From positions 1,405,346 to 1,469,345 of the forward strand of contig JAESIW010000162.1 in the NCBI GenBank assembly GCA_016802295.1: 64,000 nt of DNA. Reading direction: 5' to 3'. The DNA comes from Brachionus rotundiformis (taxonomy: Eukaryota; Rotifera; Eurotatoria; Ploima; Brachionidae). Every line of letters begins with the position of its first letter. The first letter of the stretch is position 1. The notes beneath the pieces were generated by a model, which was not told the origin of the DNA, ran no database searches, and worked only from the letters and a program-made list of their open reading frames with translations. Positions 1-11,629 of this stretch are shown piece after piece. A program made the translations under genes and the position numbers.

Positions 1-2527
1 ATAAGCTAAGATACAATGAAAGTGACCGATTGCAGGTGCAGATACAGGCCTATTTGGACAATCAGTTTGATGTCCAGCAATTGCTAGAGGACGCCGAAGC
101 CAAGGCCGAAGCTTTGGTAGAAATCGACAAGCTCAAAGACGAGTTGTCCATTGAAAAAGAAAAGTACAACAAGTCCCAAGACGATGCTTTGAACAGAATA
201 AGCGAGCTACAGAACGAGTTGTCAATGACCAGACAACAATTGGACTTGATAACAAAAGAAAAAGAGGACATGAACATTACCATCAGTACACTTAAGCGGA
301 ACCAATTGGCTCAGCTGCAGAAACAGCACCAAGAGTTTATGAATAGCTGTAACAAGACATTCGATTCGAGCATTGATTCACCTTCGACTCAATCGCTTTC
401 TCCAGCTCCGCCACCACCACCACCTCCGCCTCCGTTGTCTTTGTCAACTCCGGGTGCACCACCACCGCCGCCTCCACCCCCTCCTCCACCACTCTTAGGC
501 TCGCACAAGATACCACCAGCACCTGGCATGGCCGAACCACCTATTCCAAGTAAATTGACACTCTATTTTCCTATCAACAATAAACTTAATTTTTTTTTAG
601 CCATGACCATTAAGAGGAAAATTGAGACCAAATACCGCTTGCCAAATTTGAATTGGATAGCTCTCAAGCCCCAACAGGTCAAAGGAACAATTTTCTGCGA
701 GTTGGATGACGAAAAGCTGCTCAAAGTTATCGATTTTGATACTTTTGAGGAGTTGTTCAAGACTGGTCCATCTGCTAATTCAGCCATGTCCAACTCAAAG
801 CTCGAGTCGCCCAATGCAATCAAGAAGTTAATTAAGAAGAACGAAAACTTGACACTTTTGGAAGCGCAGAGACAACGAAATTTGGCAATTTCGAGACGGA
901 AAATTGAAATGGGAATCGCTCAAATTACCAAGGCAATTAACAAGTATTTAAGCTTAATTATTATCTTTTAGATTAGATTTTAAATGTTATGCTTTTTTTT
1001 TTCTAAAAGTTTGGATTTGAACTGTTTACCAATAGACCAAGTCGAAATACTTCAGCATTTTATTCCAACTGATATTGAGGTAAGTTTGTCTGTAATTCAT
1101 TTATCGTTTTATATATTTATTTAATTAAATAAAAGAATTTAATTTAGTTTTAAAATTTTAATTATTTAAAATATACAATTTTTTTTATAAGCTTAAAGCA
1201 TTCAGTTCTTATACTGAAAGTGGTAAAGATATAAAATTATTGTCCGAAGAAGATCAATTTTTGTTTGCGGTAAAAAAAAAATTTAATATTAAAAAAAATA
1301 TTTAATTAATTAATTTAAACAAAAACAGCTGAGCAAAGTAGATCGTCTAACTCAGAAATTGAACATCATGAGCTTTGTTGCCAATTTTTCTGACACCTAC
1401 AAGAACCTTTTGCCACAAATAAACGCAGTTAGCTCTGCCTCGCTGAGCATAAAGCAGAGCAAGAAGCTAAAAAAGCTTCTCGAAGTTGTTCTAGCATTTG
1501 GCAATTATATGAACAGCAGCAAGAGGGGTCCCGTATACGGCTTCAAACTCCAAAGCTTAGAATCTGTAATTTATCTTTTAATATATTAATTTTTTTTGTC
1601 TAATTAATTAATTTAGCTTTTGGAAACAAAAACCCACGACAAAAAGCAAACTCTTTTGCATTTCATAGTTCAGACATTGAGCGAGAAGTTTCCCGAGTTG
1701 AAAAATTTCGACTCAGAGCTTATGTTTATAGACAAAGCAGCCATGGGTATAAAAAAAACTTTGTCTTATCTAATTTTGAATTTTTATTGATTAAATTTGG
1801 CCAATTTAAGTGTCATTGGAGAATGTCCAGTTTGACATGAACGAGCTGGCCAAGGGAATGAAAAACACCAAAAAAGAGTACGAAATTAGACTCGAGTCCA
1901 AGACAGACACCCATGTATTGAAAGAATTTTTGTCCAAAGCTGAACAACAGCATAACGAGTTGACAAACAAGTACAAGCTTTCCCAAGACCAGTTTAATCA
2001 ATGTGTAGAATACTTTGGCGAAACACCAAGATCACAATCGCCCAATACCTTCTTTTCCACATTTGTCAAATTTCTCAAGGCTTTTAATGTAAAGATTTAA
2101 GATTTTAATTAAATATTTTAATTGTATTTTGAAATTAATTTAGCAAGCTAAAATTGATAACGAGCTCAGAGCTAAGCAGGAAATTGAACAGGCCGCTGCT
2201 GCCGCAAACACAAACGGACCATCTCCAAGTCATTCCAAAGTATCCAGACAGCAAATTACGGTAAGCTTTGGCAAAGCGATTTGAATCGAGTTTAATTAAA
2301 TGACCAATTTTCAGAATAATGACATGATCAAGGAGCTTAAGAAAAGAAATCCGGTCAATGGTGGACCAAGAGTGCGACCACAGCCCAAAAAAGAGATAAA
2401 CATAGAAGATTTGATTGAAGAGATAAACAGAGGCTATGTGACTGCTGATGCTGAGCGACGCAAAAGACAAAGAACCCAAGAGATAAAGAAAGAATTTGTC
2501 AAAACAACACCAATACAAATAATTTAA
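1..2527 (+). CDS. FMNL: Formin-like protein (FMNL/Frl family), 5'-truncated, nine exons
   Basis: Actin-nucleating and elongating formin; the visible part is the 3' end of the gene (about 670 residues), the N-terminal GTPase-binding/DID region lying outside the window. Exons by splice site: 1-549, 601-943, 1010-1079, 1192-1269, 1329-1565, 1617-1746, 1811-2088, 2144-2260, 2315-2527; all phases agree. The order is a dimerisation/coiled-coil stretch opening with VQIQAYLDNQFDVQQLLEDA, an FH1 with two proline runs (about 405-490), then FH2 with LNWIALKPQQ, VLAFGNYMNSSKRG and the YFGE(T/N)P segment, and a basic C-terminal tail resembling a DAD. FMNL is preferred over DAAM because of the QIQAYLDN..FDV..LLEDAE block and the KRGPVYGFKLQSL segment. 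The reading frame is open to the left edge. AATAAA overlaps the stop. Confidence 0.93.
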
Positions 2528-2531
2528 TAAA
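2526..2531 (+). terminator. Poly(A) signal AATAAA overlapping the FMNL stop codon
   Basis: AATAAA begins inside the TAA stop at 2525-2527, so the predicted 3' UTR is only a few tens of bases. Prediction from the hexamer only. Confidence 0.5.
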
Positions 2532-3732
2532 GCCGATTTGACTTAAATGTATTTTAGACTAATAGGGAATAAGTTTTGTAAATAAACAATAACTTTTTAA
2601 AAGTTAGCTTAATATAGCGGATTCGGAATTTATTCGGTAAATGTATAGAAATCGGTTGAATGTTTTTTTTTTTTGCTTTTTATCTTGTCAAATTCGATAA
2701 TTATTCCTGAGCTTATTTTTTTTACATCGGGCTCATTAAGCTTTCTGTTTTTGATTTTTATTTTGGTGAGTTGAACATTTGAAATTTTAATTTAATTTTT
2801 TTAATTTAATTTAATTTGAAGTTTAAAGTTATCTTTTTTTTTTCTTTTATCTAGATGTGTGTGTGTCAAAATTATAATTGTAGGTTTTTTCTTTCAAAAA
2901 TAGGAATATTGATAATACTAGTTTATATTAAGTAAAACAATTATTAAATTATATTGATTGATATTTTGTAATTATTATTTTTGCTTTTGAATCAAGTTTA
3001 AATAATATTAAAATATTCGAATAAATAATTTAAAAAAAGTTTCATTCATTTTTTTATATTGAATTTATCTCAATTGAATAGTCATCAATTTTTATCATGT
3101 AGTTTTTTAATCTTTAACTTTGTTGAAAAAAATGATCTTTTAATGAACATTAATTTTAAGGGCTAAAAAGGAGGCACCTAATTAGGATAAATGAATTCTT
3201 TATTCAAAGAAAGGACAAAATTTTCTTTGGAATATTTTGGCAAGTATCTTAAGCTCTGGTTTAATGGTAGTCTTTTAAAAGAGAACAATTATTATATTTT
3301 GTTAGATAAATATTTTCTTTGGCGTTTAGATCAAATGAAAATTTTTAAATGTCTCCAATGATAAATATTTGAGATTTAATACTATTAATGACAAAAAAGC
3401 TCTTGAAAACAGCATGTTTTTTAAACTAACGAAAAGACAGGTTTCATAACATTATTCTTAAAATAAATTATTCATTTAGTAAAACTTTTTGTTAAACAAT
3501 CTAAATCAATCAACATGAATTTTTCGACATTAAATCACTAAATATAACTATTTATTTTCCAACATAATAATTATTGTGTTATAAAGTTTTTAAAATCATG
3601 TAATTCTAATATTACAATTTAAATAAAATGTAAATATGATACAAAAATAAAAATATAAATTTAATATTTAAATAAAAAAAACTTATTTATAATTAAGTTA
3701 AACAATTAACCAAAAATATAAATTTATATGAT
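2528..3732. other. Intergenic, AT-rich, no gene seen
   Basis: Lies between the 3' ends of FMNL (+) and the GPCR (-), so it holds only 3' flanks. Homopolymer T and A runs and a short TG run near 2862 are the only patterns visible. Confidence 0.6.
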
Positions 3733-4849
3733 TTAAGATCTTCGCAATATTTTAGACAATAAACAATGAAAACCATTTTTAAAATCATTATTAAACAAAT
3801 AAAAAAATACAAAATTAGATGAGTGAAATGAAAATAAGACAAAATTGCCAAATAAAAGATAAATCATGTACGAATCATTGCTTATGAAAATAAATAGAAT
3901 GGGCGCTAGTGAATTTGGCAAATTACCAATTAGATAAAATGAGCCGAATATTAAAGTCATGACTGTAAATTTATATTCAGATGTCGTGTTGGAGTTTTTA
4001 ATTTTGTTCTGGTTTGAGCTATTTGATGAACCTAAAAATAACTTATAAATAAAAGAAAAATTATTTTTAAAAAATTTTTTGCTTACTTTTTTCAACAGAA
4101 GTACCAAATTTTCTTATTCTGCTTTTTAAATAGTGCCTCAATTTAATGGTAATAATTAAATTTAAAAAAAACAATATTATCATTAGGATAAATCCTCTGG
4201 CCAAATTGATTACAAAAAGCACAACTTTAACCCACTCAATCAGACTAAAATCCAATGGTTCAACTGAATAAATGTCCATTTGATATTGCCACAACTTGCT
4301 GGTACTATTTAATTCTGGAATTAGAATTCCTATTTTTCTAACATACCTTGTCATTGCATAATTGGGTATATTTGCCAATGTGGTAATTAGAATAGCAAGC
4401 AAAATTTTCACCCTAAAAGTAACCGAGTCTGCCTGGAGTGACCGGCTCGAAAATGACATTATTCTGTTGTAGCAAATTAAAAGATTTATAAGCAAAACAA
4501 GCATTAACAACACGTTTCCCAAGTACAAATAAAAGTACAGTTCGTAGAATTTAGAAATATATGTGTATCCATAGGGACAAAAGCGTCCGCAGCGGAATAT
4601 TGCCAAGAATATGGAGAGTAGAAGGAAAAAGAAATCTGACACCGAGATAGACAGCATTAATTTGTAGAGCTCAGCTTTGCAGCGTAGTCGGACTAGGATG
4701 ATTATTGAGAAAAAATTCAAAACTATTCCAATAAAGCAAACTAAAGGCAGGACATAAACATTGACCAAATCGATGGTTTCTTCGGATAGTTCGTCCAATG
4801 AACGAAAAATTTTCAGTTCTGACTGCTTGTTATTGCTTGATAGATTCAT
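3733..4849 (-). CDS. Rhodopsin-like (class A) seven-transmembrane receptor, two exons
   Basis: Orphan G-protein-coupled receptor, 353 residues, in exons 4849-4087 and 4031-3733 with a 55-bp intron in phase 1. Seven hydrophobic spans are visible: TM1 with the G..LN pattern (CFIGIVLNFFSIIILV), TM2 with SVSDFFFLL (the SxxD of class A), a C-rich loop (FRCGRFCPYG) leading to TM3 with NLLICYNRI in place of DRY, then TM4, TM5, TM6 with FYLIGNLPN and TM7. The NPxxY motif is not recognisable: TM7 reads HSSNFVFFYLFN. The degenerate DRY and NPxxY sites resemble the divergent FMRFamide/peptide-type receptors expanded in small invertebrates, but the ligand cannot be told. The N-terminus has no signal peptide. 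Start at 4849 is the only ATG ahead of TM1. Confidence 0.85.
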
Positions 4850-5978
4850 CTATTTCTTTAAAATAAATAAAAATATAGTCAAATTTGACGACATTATTTA
4901 AAGTGAAAAAACAAGTGATTGACATTTTTTTTAATAAAAGAATATTGGGCGAATTTCATTTAAATTTTTGTGTCTTTTGATCATAAATAATTAGAGCTAA
5001 TTTTAAAATGAGTTTAAAAAGTCTGTTTAGAAATGGTAAATGTGTCTAATTTAAATTAAGGAAACAAATTCTCTAAAGAAAAGTTTTAAATTTTGTTTCT
5101 CAAATTGATAGAGCATTCAATAAATGATAATTAAAATTATTTCTGAGAAAAAAAATGCATATATCAAATGTCTCTAAACAGAGAATATTTAATTATTAAA
5201 TAAAAAGTCCTAACAGTGATTAGGTAAATAGATATTTGGAAAATTTTCTATAATTTTAATTAACTATAATTATCAAAACTTTTTCCTCATGGCAAAAGAA
5301 ATCGATATTTGTCAAGTTTATTTAAGCAAAGTTATTTTATTCTAAGCTAATAGTTCTTTTTTCCAAATTAAATAAAATTTTAATGAGGTGTTTTTTTATT
5401 TTCTTTTACTTTTCCCCAATTGATTTCCTTTTACTTGGCATTTATTTCTTATAATTTTAGTTGCCAGGCCTACATATGACGCACTAAAATCTAGAATTGG
5501 TTAATTTGTTAGTCAAGCATTATTCAGAGATAATTAGAGTTATTTTTTAAATATTAAGCATCTTTACATTTTAATTTTTCCTATGATGGTATGATGATAT
5601 AAATTTTTTTTTTTTTTTAAATAATTAACTATTCCTTTTATTGACAATTTTGTCAATTACTAAAATTATCCTAATTATCTAGACATAATCAGTGATAAAT
5701 ATTTAAGTCAATCAAGTGTCTATTTAAAAAACACCAAAAGTTTTAGACTTTAAAAAATTTTTTTTGTTTTAATTTTATTTGTTTAATAATTGTACAAAAT
5801 TTCATAAACATGTAAGGCTGTCAACTTTTCCAAAAGTTACAGCTATACAACTTTGTGGTTATTTAAAAACTGTTTAAACCCAGAACTAACTCTATATTAA
5901 TTAAAACAATAAAATTATAAAAAATAAAAAATACTTTTTAAATAGAAAAAAGAATAATTTAAAAAATAAACATTTTAT
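4850..5978. other. Intergenic, AT-rich, no gene seen
   Basis: Upstream of the GPCR start and downstream of the CUB/LDLa stop. Long A/T runs; no ORF or splice chain I could build. It must hold the GPCR promoter, but I see no recognisable motif. Confidence 0.6.
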
Positions 5979-8900
5979 CTATCCAAGAGTTTCATCTTGG
6001 TTTGTTTTTGAGTATTGCACATTCTTTTTGGATCTAAGCTTGTTCGATGGTTGACTAGTGAGGCCTTTAGTTCGCGATTGGTACAGATCCATTAAATACT
6101 TTTTGTAAATACTAAAGATAAATAATACTGTCATGGTAAAAGTGAATATTGAGCATAAGACAATAAAAATTGTCCGAGGCTTAAGTCTTAGAGGACCTTG
6201 GCAAAAATGGTTAAATTTTTCATTCATTTTAACAAAGTTAATATTACAATCTGCTTCATCTAGACCATTATAGATGCAGTGAACTTCTTCGTCACATACC
6301 AAACTCTTATCTATACACATTTGAATTACATTGGTACTTCTATTACCAGCGTCTTCTAAACCATAACATTTAAAGTCACAATTTAAGTTTTCATACATCG
6401 TTTCATATATCTTTTTGCTATCTATTAAATGCTTGCTATCATCTAAACTAGCATAGGCTATTTGTTCCCTGTAATTTTTTTCTATTATCTCATTTTTGTA
6501 TGTTGGCAAATTAATGGAGAAAAAGTTATACTTTATTCCGAAATGAAATCTTTTTATTTTATCTGATTTTATTTCGACTAATAGATTGTTGAAAAAGTTG
6601 GTTCTATTGAATCTTTTCTTAGAAGGATTCAGCTTATTTGATATTTCGCTGGTCAAAAAGCAAATTTTGTTCTTTGAATTGAAGCAGTTGAAGCTTGAAT
6701 TGGCTATAGATTGTTCAAAAAATTCAGCTATTATTAAATTTTCATTTTTGTGCTGACCGCTTGGACAAAGACGGATGAATGGTGATGGACGATTGTGGTA
6801 AAAGTGTTTAATATTCAAATCTCGATTTAGTAGACTAAAATTTGAATACAGTTTAATGCTGTTGTGGTCACAATCTCCATATAAAAGCAAGTCAGCAAAT
6901 TCAATATGGATAAAATTATTTTTTGGCGCAATTATATTAAATTTACAGTTGAAATTAAGATTATCAAAGAGAACTAGCTTTAGATTGTCTATTTCACGCT
7001 GTAGTTGGGTTTCAGTCGATTGGTAAAATTGAAGATTGTCATGGTAGTTAAACTCTGATTTAGATCTGTTTAAAAATTCCAACAATTCTGCTTGAATTCC
7101 TTAATTTTTTTTTTATTAGAAGAATTTTTTTCAAAAATTAATAATTTAATTTTTAAAATATGCAGTTAGAATGATATTATATTTTTTTTAATAAATACTA
7201 GATTAATATTATAAATTTATACATACCTAAACTATAGTCATTTTTGAAGCTAAGCTTGGCTTTTGACTTGGTCTTGAAATCTTTGACCAAAGCTTGTTCG
7301 CAATTTCTATCCTTAAACTCGTACTCTATTTCGAATTGGTTCCATTTTAGATCATTGGCATTGTTATCCAGAACCATGTTATACTCTATTTCAATCGAGT
7401 CATACTTGGACACATAATAAAGGCTCATGTTGGATGTTCTTTTACATAAACAGAGTTTAATATCTAAATTATTGTCAAAGTAATCTGCATCAAAATAATC
7501 TGAGATGTCATTGTAGGCAAAATTGGACCAGCTATTCTTGGGCTCTTTTAGAATTATTTTTTTTCTAATTTGAGAACAGCTCTCAAATTGAGATCTTGTT
7601 AGTTGGTCATTTATGCTGGTAAAATAGACATTTTCACAGCTATTATCGCTCAAAGAACCATCATCAAAATTAATAGAGTTAAAACGAACCACAATGTACT
7701 GATTGGGTCTGGCCACCAAGCGGTACCTACACTTCAAAAAAGGCTCACTTGTTTTGTAGAAAATGCTTGCTTTTGGATTTGAAATAAATCCTTTTGTTCC
7801 AATACCAGAATCTACATTTAAATCGTAGACAAAGTCACATAAAGTGTCATTTTTATAATTTGACCAGTCAAAGTTTAAATATTCATAGCTTAACTTAAAA
7901 TCGGTAAATTTTCTTTCCATGGGCGCCACTTTGCTAAAATAAGTAACCATCAAGTCCTTATTGGTGTCTATATCAGACAATTTAATTAAAAAATATTTCA
8001 CTGTTAATTGATTGAATATGGATTTATTACAAAATTTCATTAATTCAAATTTAATATTCTCATTTGGCTTTAATGAACCAATAGATAAATAATTATCCTC
8101 ACATGTATCTTTGACTGGCTCAAATTTGTCCAAATTAATGGCAATAGTGTTGTACATTGAGCTTTTAATTATGTAGTTGAGAGTAAAATGTTTAGGCTGG
8201 TACTGATTAATATTAAACAAATAGCTTATTTTAAATTGGGTGTCTTTTTTTTCTTGATAAATTTGGTCAGCATGATTTTGATCTAGCTCAATGGTACAAG
8301 ATGCCATATCAGAATCACATTTGCTTATCTGTAGGAACTCGACTAATCTAAATGAGTTCAATTCAGCTTGGTCCTTAAAGTCAATTGTGTTGAAAGAGTC
8401 GAATTTTTGCAAATAGTTTTTGTCAGTAAGAGCGTAAAATAGAAAGCCTGAATTGGCAAAGATACCATCTATCGAGCTAACAAATTCGATTATGGCTGTT
8501 GGTTTTGAAGTGACTATTTTCGGTAAACGACCCATGCCGCATACTTTTTCCATCAGAATCCAGTTATTCAATGATTGGTTGTTGACCAAATAGACATTTA
8601 AATAGTCTGCACAGTTATCTGAGTGCCTAGGACCTGGATCACAGAAAAAGCTGGTTATGGGTTGGTTGTCCATTGTATCATAATGACAAATATTTGAGTC
8701 TATTTGAATATTGTCATTAAAAATAATTATTTTTTCACCTGGTTTATTTTTAATGTTAAAATGACACTGTTTGTTTCTTAGATAGATCCCTGGATAGCCT
8801 TCGCTTGGTATTAAACACGCGTCGACTGAGTCTGTGGAACAACTATCAAATGTCTGAGAACATGTATTTTTGTTTGACTTTTGACCATAATTAAATTCTG

Positions 8901-10035
8901 ACAGATCAAAAGTGCTCTGTTTGCCAGTTTGGTGAAATTTTAATTTTGAAAAAAGCAGAGGATCAAGCGAATCTTTGGTAAAAAATGATATTTCCAATTC
9001 AAACGAGTCCTGGTTGCTGGTATCTTTGTTTAAATTGAAATATTTTATTCTTGTCACTTGTCTAAATGAATAAAAACTATTCGCCAAATTGTGTAAAGTG
9101 CCACAAAATTTCCCATTAGGGGTATCAGGTACCGAAATGTATTTAATATCTTCATTTGATTTGGTTTCATGGATCAAATCTTAGAAAAATATCTTTATAA
9201 GTGTAAAATGGTTAATTTTTTATCAAAAAAAATCTACTTTTAGCTAAAATTTATTTATATTATATCATTCAAAATAAAACTAATAAAGCCTAAACCAAAT
9301 ATAGTATTGTATAATTGAAGATAATAATAAAAACTTTAAAAATATCAGAAAATATTCAAGTATTAAGATTCTTTATTTAATCTTGTTTTTTCAAAAGATA
9401 AAAACATTTTTAAATTCTTTCTCATATTTCATAATAGTTTTATTAATACCTTTTTTAGCCGGAACTCTCTCCGTCACCATTCCAAAATTGATTAAATCAA
9501 ATTTATCCAAGTCGGTCTCTTCGATTTCGATCCATGAAGAGATGCATTTTTTGGATATTGGCTCAAATTTTCCAACAGAAAATTTGCGAACCCTTATTCC
9601 AATGACCAAATTGGGATTTTGATTAATAATTCTATTAATTAGGAAATTAATATTTAAAATAATTATCAATTTCTGATATCAAATTCTACTTGTAGTAACA
9701 ATTGGTCAGCAAATTGGGATTTGTTATTAACAATCGATCTCTTCCTTCATTTGTAAAGGTTTTATTGCACCCTTTGATTTAGATAAAATTTAAACTAATT
9801 AGACCATTTTGGTTAAGGCTTTACAGATGCAGTCAACTTCGTCTGACTGGTCGGCACAATCTTGGTACCCATCGCACACTTGTTTCTTGCTTATGCACCT
9901 ATTGCTTGTCTTACATCTAAACTCTGTATCATTGGTACAATTACTGGTTCTTTCAGGCTCTGTTTGTTGAGTTCGCGCCGAATTATGTACCAACGCAATC
10001 AATAACAGTAAAGCAATCCGATTAGAACTCAACAT
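5979..10035 (-). CDS. CUB- and LDLa-domain single-pass membrane protein, five exons
   Basis: Predicted 1182-residue cell-surface protein. Exons 10035-9825, 9771-9690, 9631-9450, 9179-7227 and 7099-5979; phases 1, 2, 1, 1 join without stops. A signal peptide (about 1-22, ALLLLIALV) is followed by an LDLa module with six cysteines at 33, 41, 47, 54, 60 and 69 and its calcium-site DQSDEVDC. Then come several CUB-like units: the first is spread over exons 2-4 (CNKTF.., NCYYKI, GKFCG), the second is clearest (SEGYPGIYLRN, CADYLNVY, KVCG, ANSGFLFY), and at least two more divergent ones follow. A second, irregular LDLa (CDEEVHCIYNGLDEADC), one transmembrane helix (IFIVLCSIFTFTMTVLFIFSI) and a short basic tail end the protein. 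The architecture resembles Drosophila Culd or NETO-like receptors; ligand unknown. Confidence 0.82.
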
Positions 10036-10164
10036 CAGTCAGACCAAAGTCAATTTTTCATCACGATCTCATCTAAATTACTTAAATAATTATAAAATAA
10101 AATTTGTTATTAACAACTTTAAAAATAAATATATTTTTTTAATATTTATTTCTTTATTAATAGA

Positions 10165-10305
10165 ATGAAATTATTGAAAATTTTGAATAAGATTTTGACC
10201 ACCACTACCACCGACATCAATTGGATATTTGCGGAAATAAACAAGTCATTTAGAACTTTTGATTCAAAACAAACCACCCAGGGTATTAAAAAATCAAAAT
10301 TCTAA
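10165..10305 (+). CDS. Possible small ORF or first exon of unknown gene
   Basis: An ATG opens 46 codons with more GC and more balanced residues than the surrounding A/T runs (LTTTTTDINWIFAEINKSF). A donor-like G|GTATTA occurs at 10283, so it could be a first exon ending at 10282 in phase 1; I could not find a matching downstream exon, and the ORF at 11141 is not in phase with it. No family recognised. It sits 130 bp from the divergent CUB/LDLa gene and could also be noise. Confidence 0.2.
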   Translation: MKLLKILNKILTTTTTDINWIFAEINKSFRTFDSKQTTQGIKKSKF

Positions 10306-11066
10306 ATTAGAACCAATTCATGAGTTTTAATTAAATAGGAAAAATTAGACCAAAAATCGATTTGATAAATTTGTTATTTATAGTGTTGATTTCAAATTGT
10401 GAACACAAGCGCAAATGATATCAAATCGATTTAAGACATTTCTGCTTTGACAAATCGAATAAATTAAGTACCAGTTCTAATTACAACTTTTCTCTAAAAT
10501 TAATATTAAACAATTAAATATTGATTGCATTTGTCTACAATACTTAATTTTAGTTTTTAATAAATGTTTGATTTACAAAAATCAATTCGGGATATTGTAG
10601 GCCTCTTAAGACTTAATGATCTGAGTTGTTCTAAATTCTAATCAAACATTTCATAAACCAAAGCTCTTGTTTGATTAAAATTTTGCTAATGATACAAAAA
10701 ACAATTCTAAAAAAAAAAAGCCATAAAAAAACATATTTTTTGATAATATTCAGATTAACTTTTTAATCCAAGAGCTCTTTGATTGCTAAAGCGCTGTTTT
10801 TACTTGAAGTTTATGTCAAATAAAAGCGTAGATCCTTGAAATACTTACCTAATAAAAAAAGTAAATAATGTCACGCAATCATCCAATACTCCTATGGTTG
10901 CTCAAGATTAGGCAATGAGCTTAATTATCCAAATTCCTTTTGGATATAAAAAAAAAAAACTTTCTAATTGAATAAACAATATTTTAGACTCAATTTTGTC
11001 AATGTGTGTCTATACGAATAACAAAAAACAAAACCAAGAATTTCCTTAGTCCTTAATCTAAAATAC

Positions 11067-11084
11067 ATATATATATATATATAT
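11067..11084. repeat. (AT)9 microsatellite
   Basis: Uninterrupted AT dinucleotides about 60 bp upstream of the secreted-protein ORF. Confidence 0.9.
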
Positions 11085-11140
11085 CTTTGAATAATTTTAT
11101 AATAAAACTAGACTATTGAAAGCTTATTTTTTAGTTAAAA

Positions 11141-11629
11141 ATGAGAAAGTTTTTAATTGTACATTTAATTTTGAGCCTAGCTCTGGGTCTGAAGTGTTCC
11201 ACGATAGCCGTGTTGGACTTGTCGGCAGTGACGCCGTACACAATTATCAATCAGACAAACATGACTGTCTATGAGAACGAAACAGTGTCTGACACTGATT
11301 CCCAAGTTTTGGAGCCTAGTGTACCTGATTACTTTAACGATGTCCAGCTGGCACAGAATGAGACAGAAGTCTTGACCGAAGTGAAAAATTCCACTAACCA
11401 AACTTCACCCATAATTTCAAATTATGTAGAGGTTTTTGTATTTAATGAAGATGTGGCACTAAATACAACTGGTAAGCCTATTTCAGAGACAACTCCTAGC
11501 CAAATTTTCCTCGTGACTCCAGACGAGAGGCTAAATGGCACCAATGACAGCCTTGCAGCATTCAACATTTCAACATACGAGGACACAATCAGCTTCTCGG
11601 CTTCCTCTAAAAGTAATCCTCTTATCTAA
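11141..11629 (+). CDS. Small secreted, Asn/Thr-rich glycoprotein of unknown family
   Basis: 162 residues in one exon. The first 16-20 residues form a classic signal peptide (basic MRK, then FLIVHLILSLALG). The mature part has ten N-glycosylation sequons (Asn37, 40, 46, 73, 83, 86, 108, 132, 135 and 142), is acidic, contains a single cysteine near the signal cleavage site (C19) and no membrane span or known domain. GC is visibly higher than in the flanks, which supports coding. I do not recognise a family; a heavily glycosylated surface coat, cuticle or mucin-like peptide is conceivable but unproven. A donor-like AAAA|GTAATC near 11613 could extend it to another exon, which I could not find. 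Confidence 0.6.
   Translation: MRKFLIVHLILSLALGLKCSTIAVLDLSAVTPYTIINQTNMTVYENETVSDTDSQVLEPSVPDYFNDVQLAQNETEVLTEVKNSTNQTSPIISNYVEVFVFNEDVALNTTGKPISETTPSQIFLVTPDERLNGTNDSLAAFNISTYEDTISFSASSKSNPLI

Larger units (their letters stand above)
10036..11140. other. Intergenic between divergent CUB/LDLa and secreted-protein genes
   Basis: AT-rich, holds the promoters of two divergent genes. Apart from a short ORF at 10165-10305 and an (AT)9 run at 11067-11084 I see nothing recognisable. Confidence 0.55.

Noticed and set aside
1..2527. DAAM formin instead of FMNL
   Set aside because: The coiled-coil block before FH1 and the FH2 details match the FMNL pattern better than DAAM.
9391..9669. The ORF looked at first like an F5/8 type C (discoidin) domain or separate gene
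   Set aside because: Splice sites on both sides put its middle part (9631-9450) in phase between the LDLa exon and the CUB exons, and the joined protein reads as a CUB domain.
9799..10035. Stand-alone 78-residue secreted LDLa peptide
   Set aside because: A good donor (ATCT|GTAAAG) lies right after the sixth LDLa cysteine and the downstream exons continue in phase.
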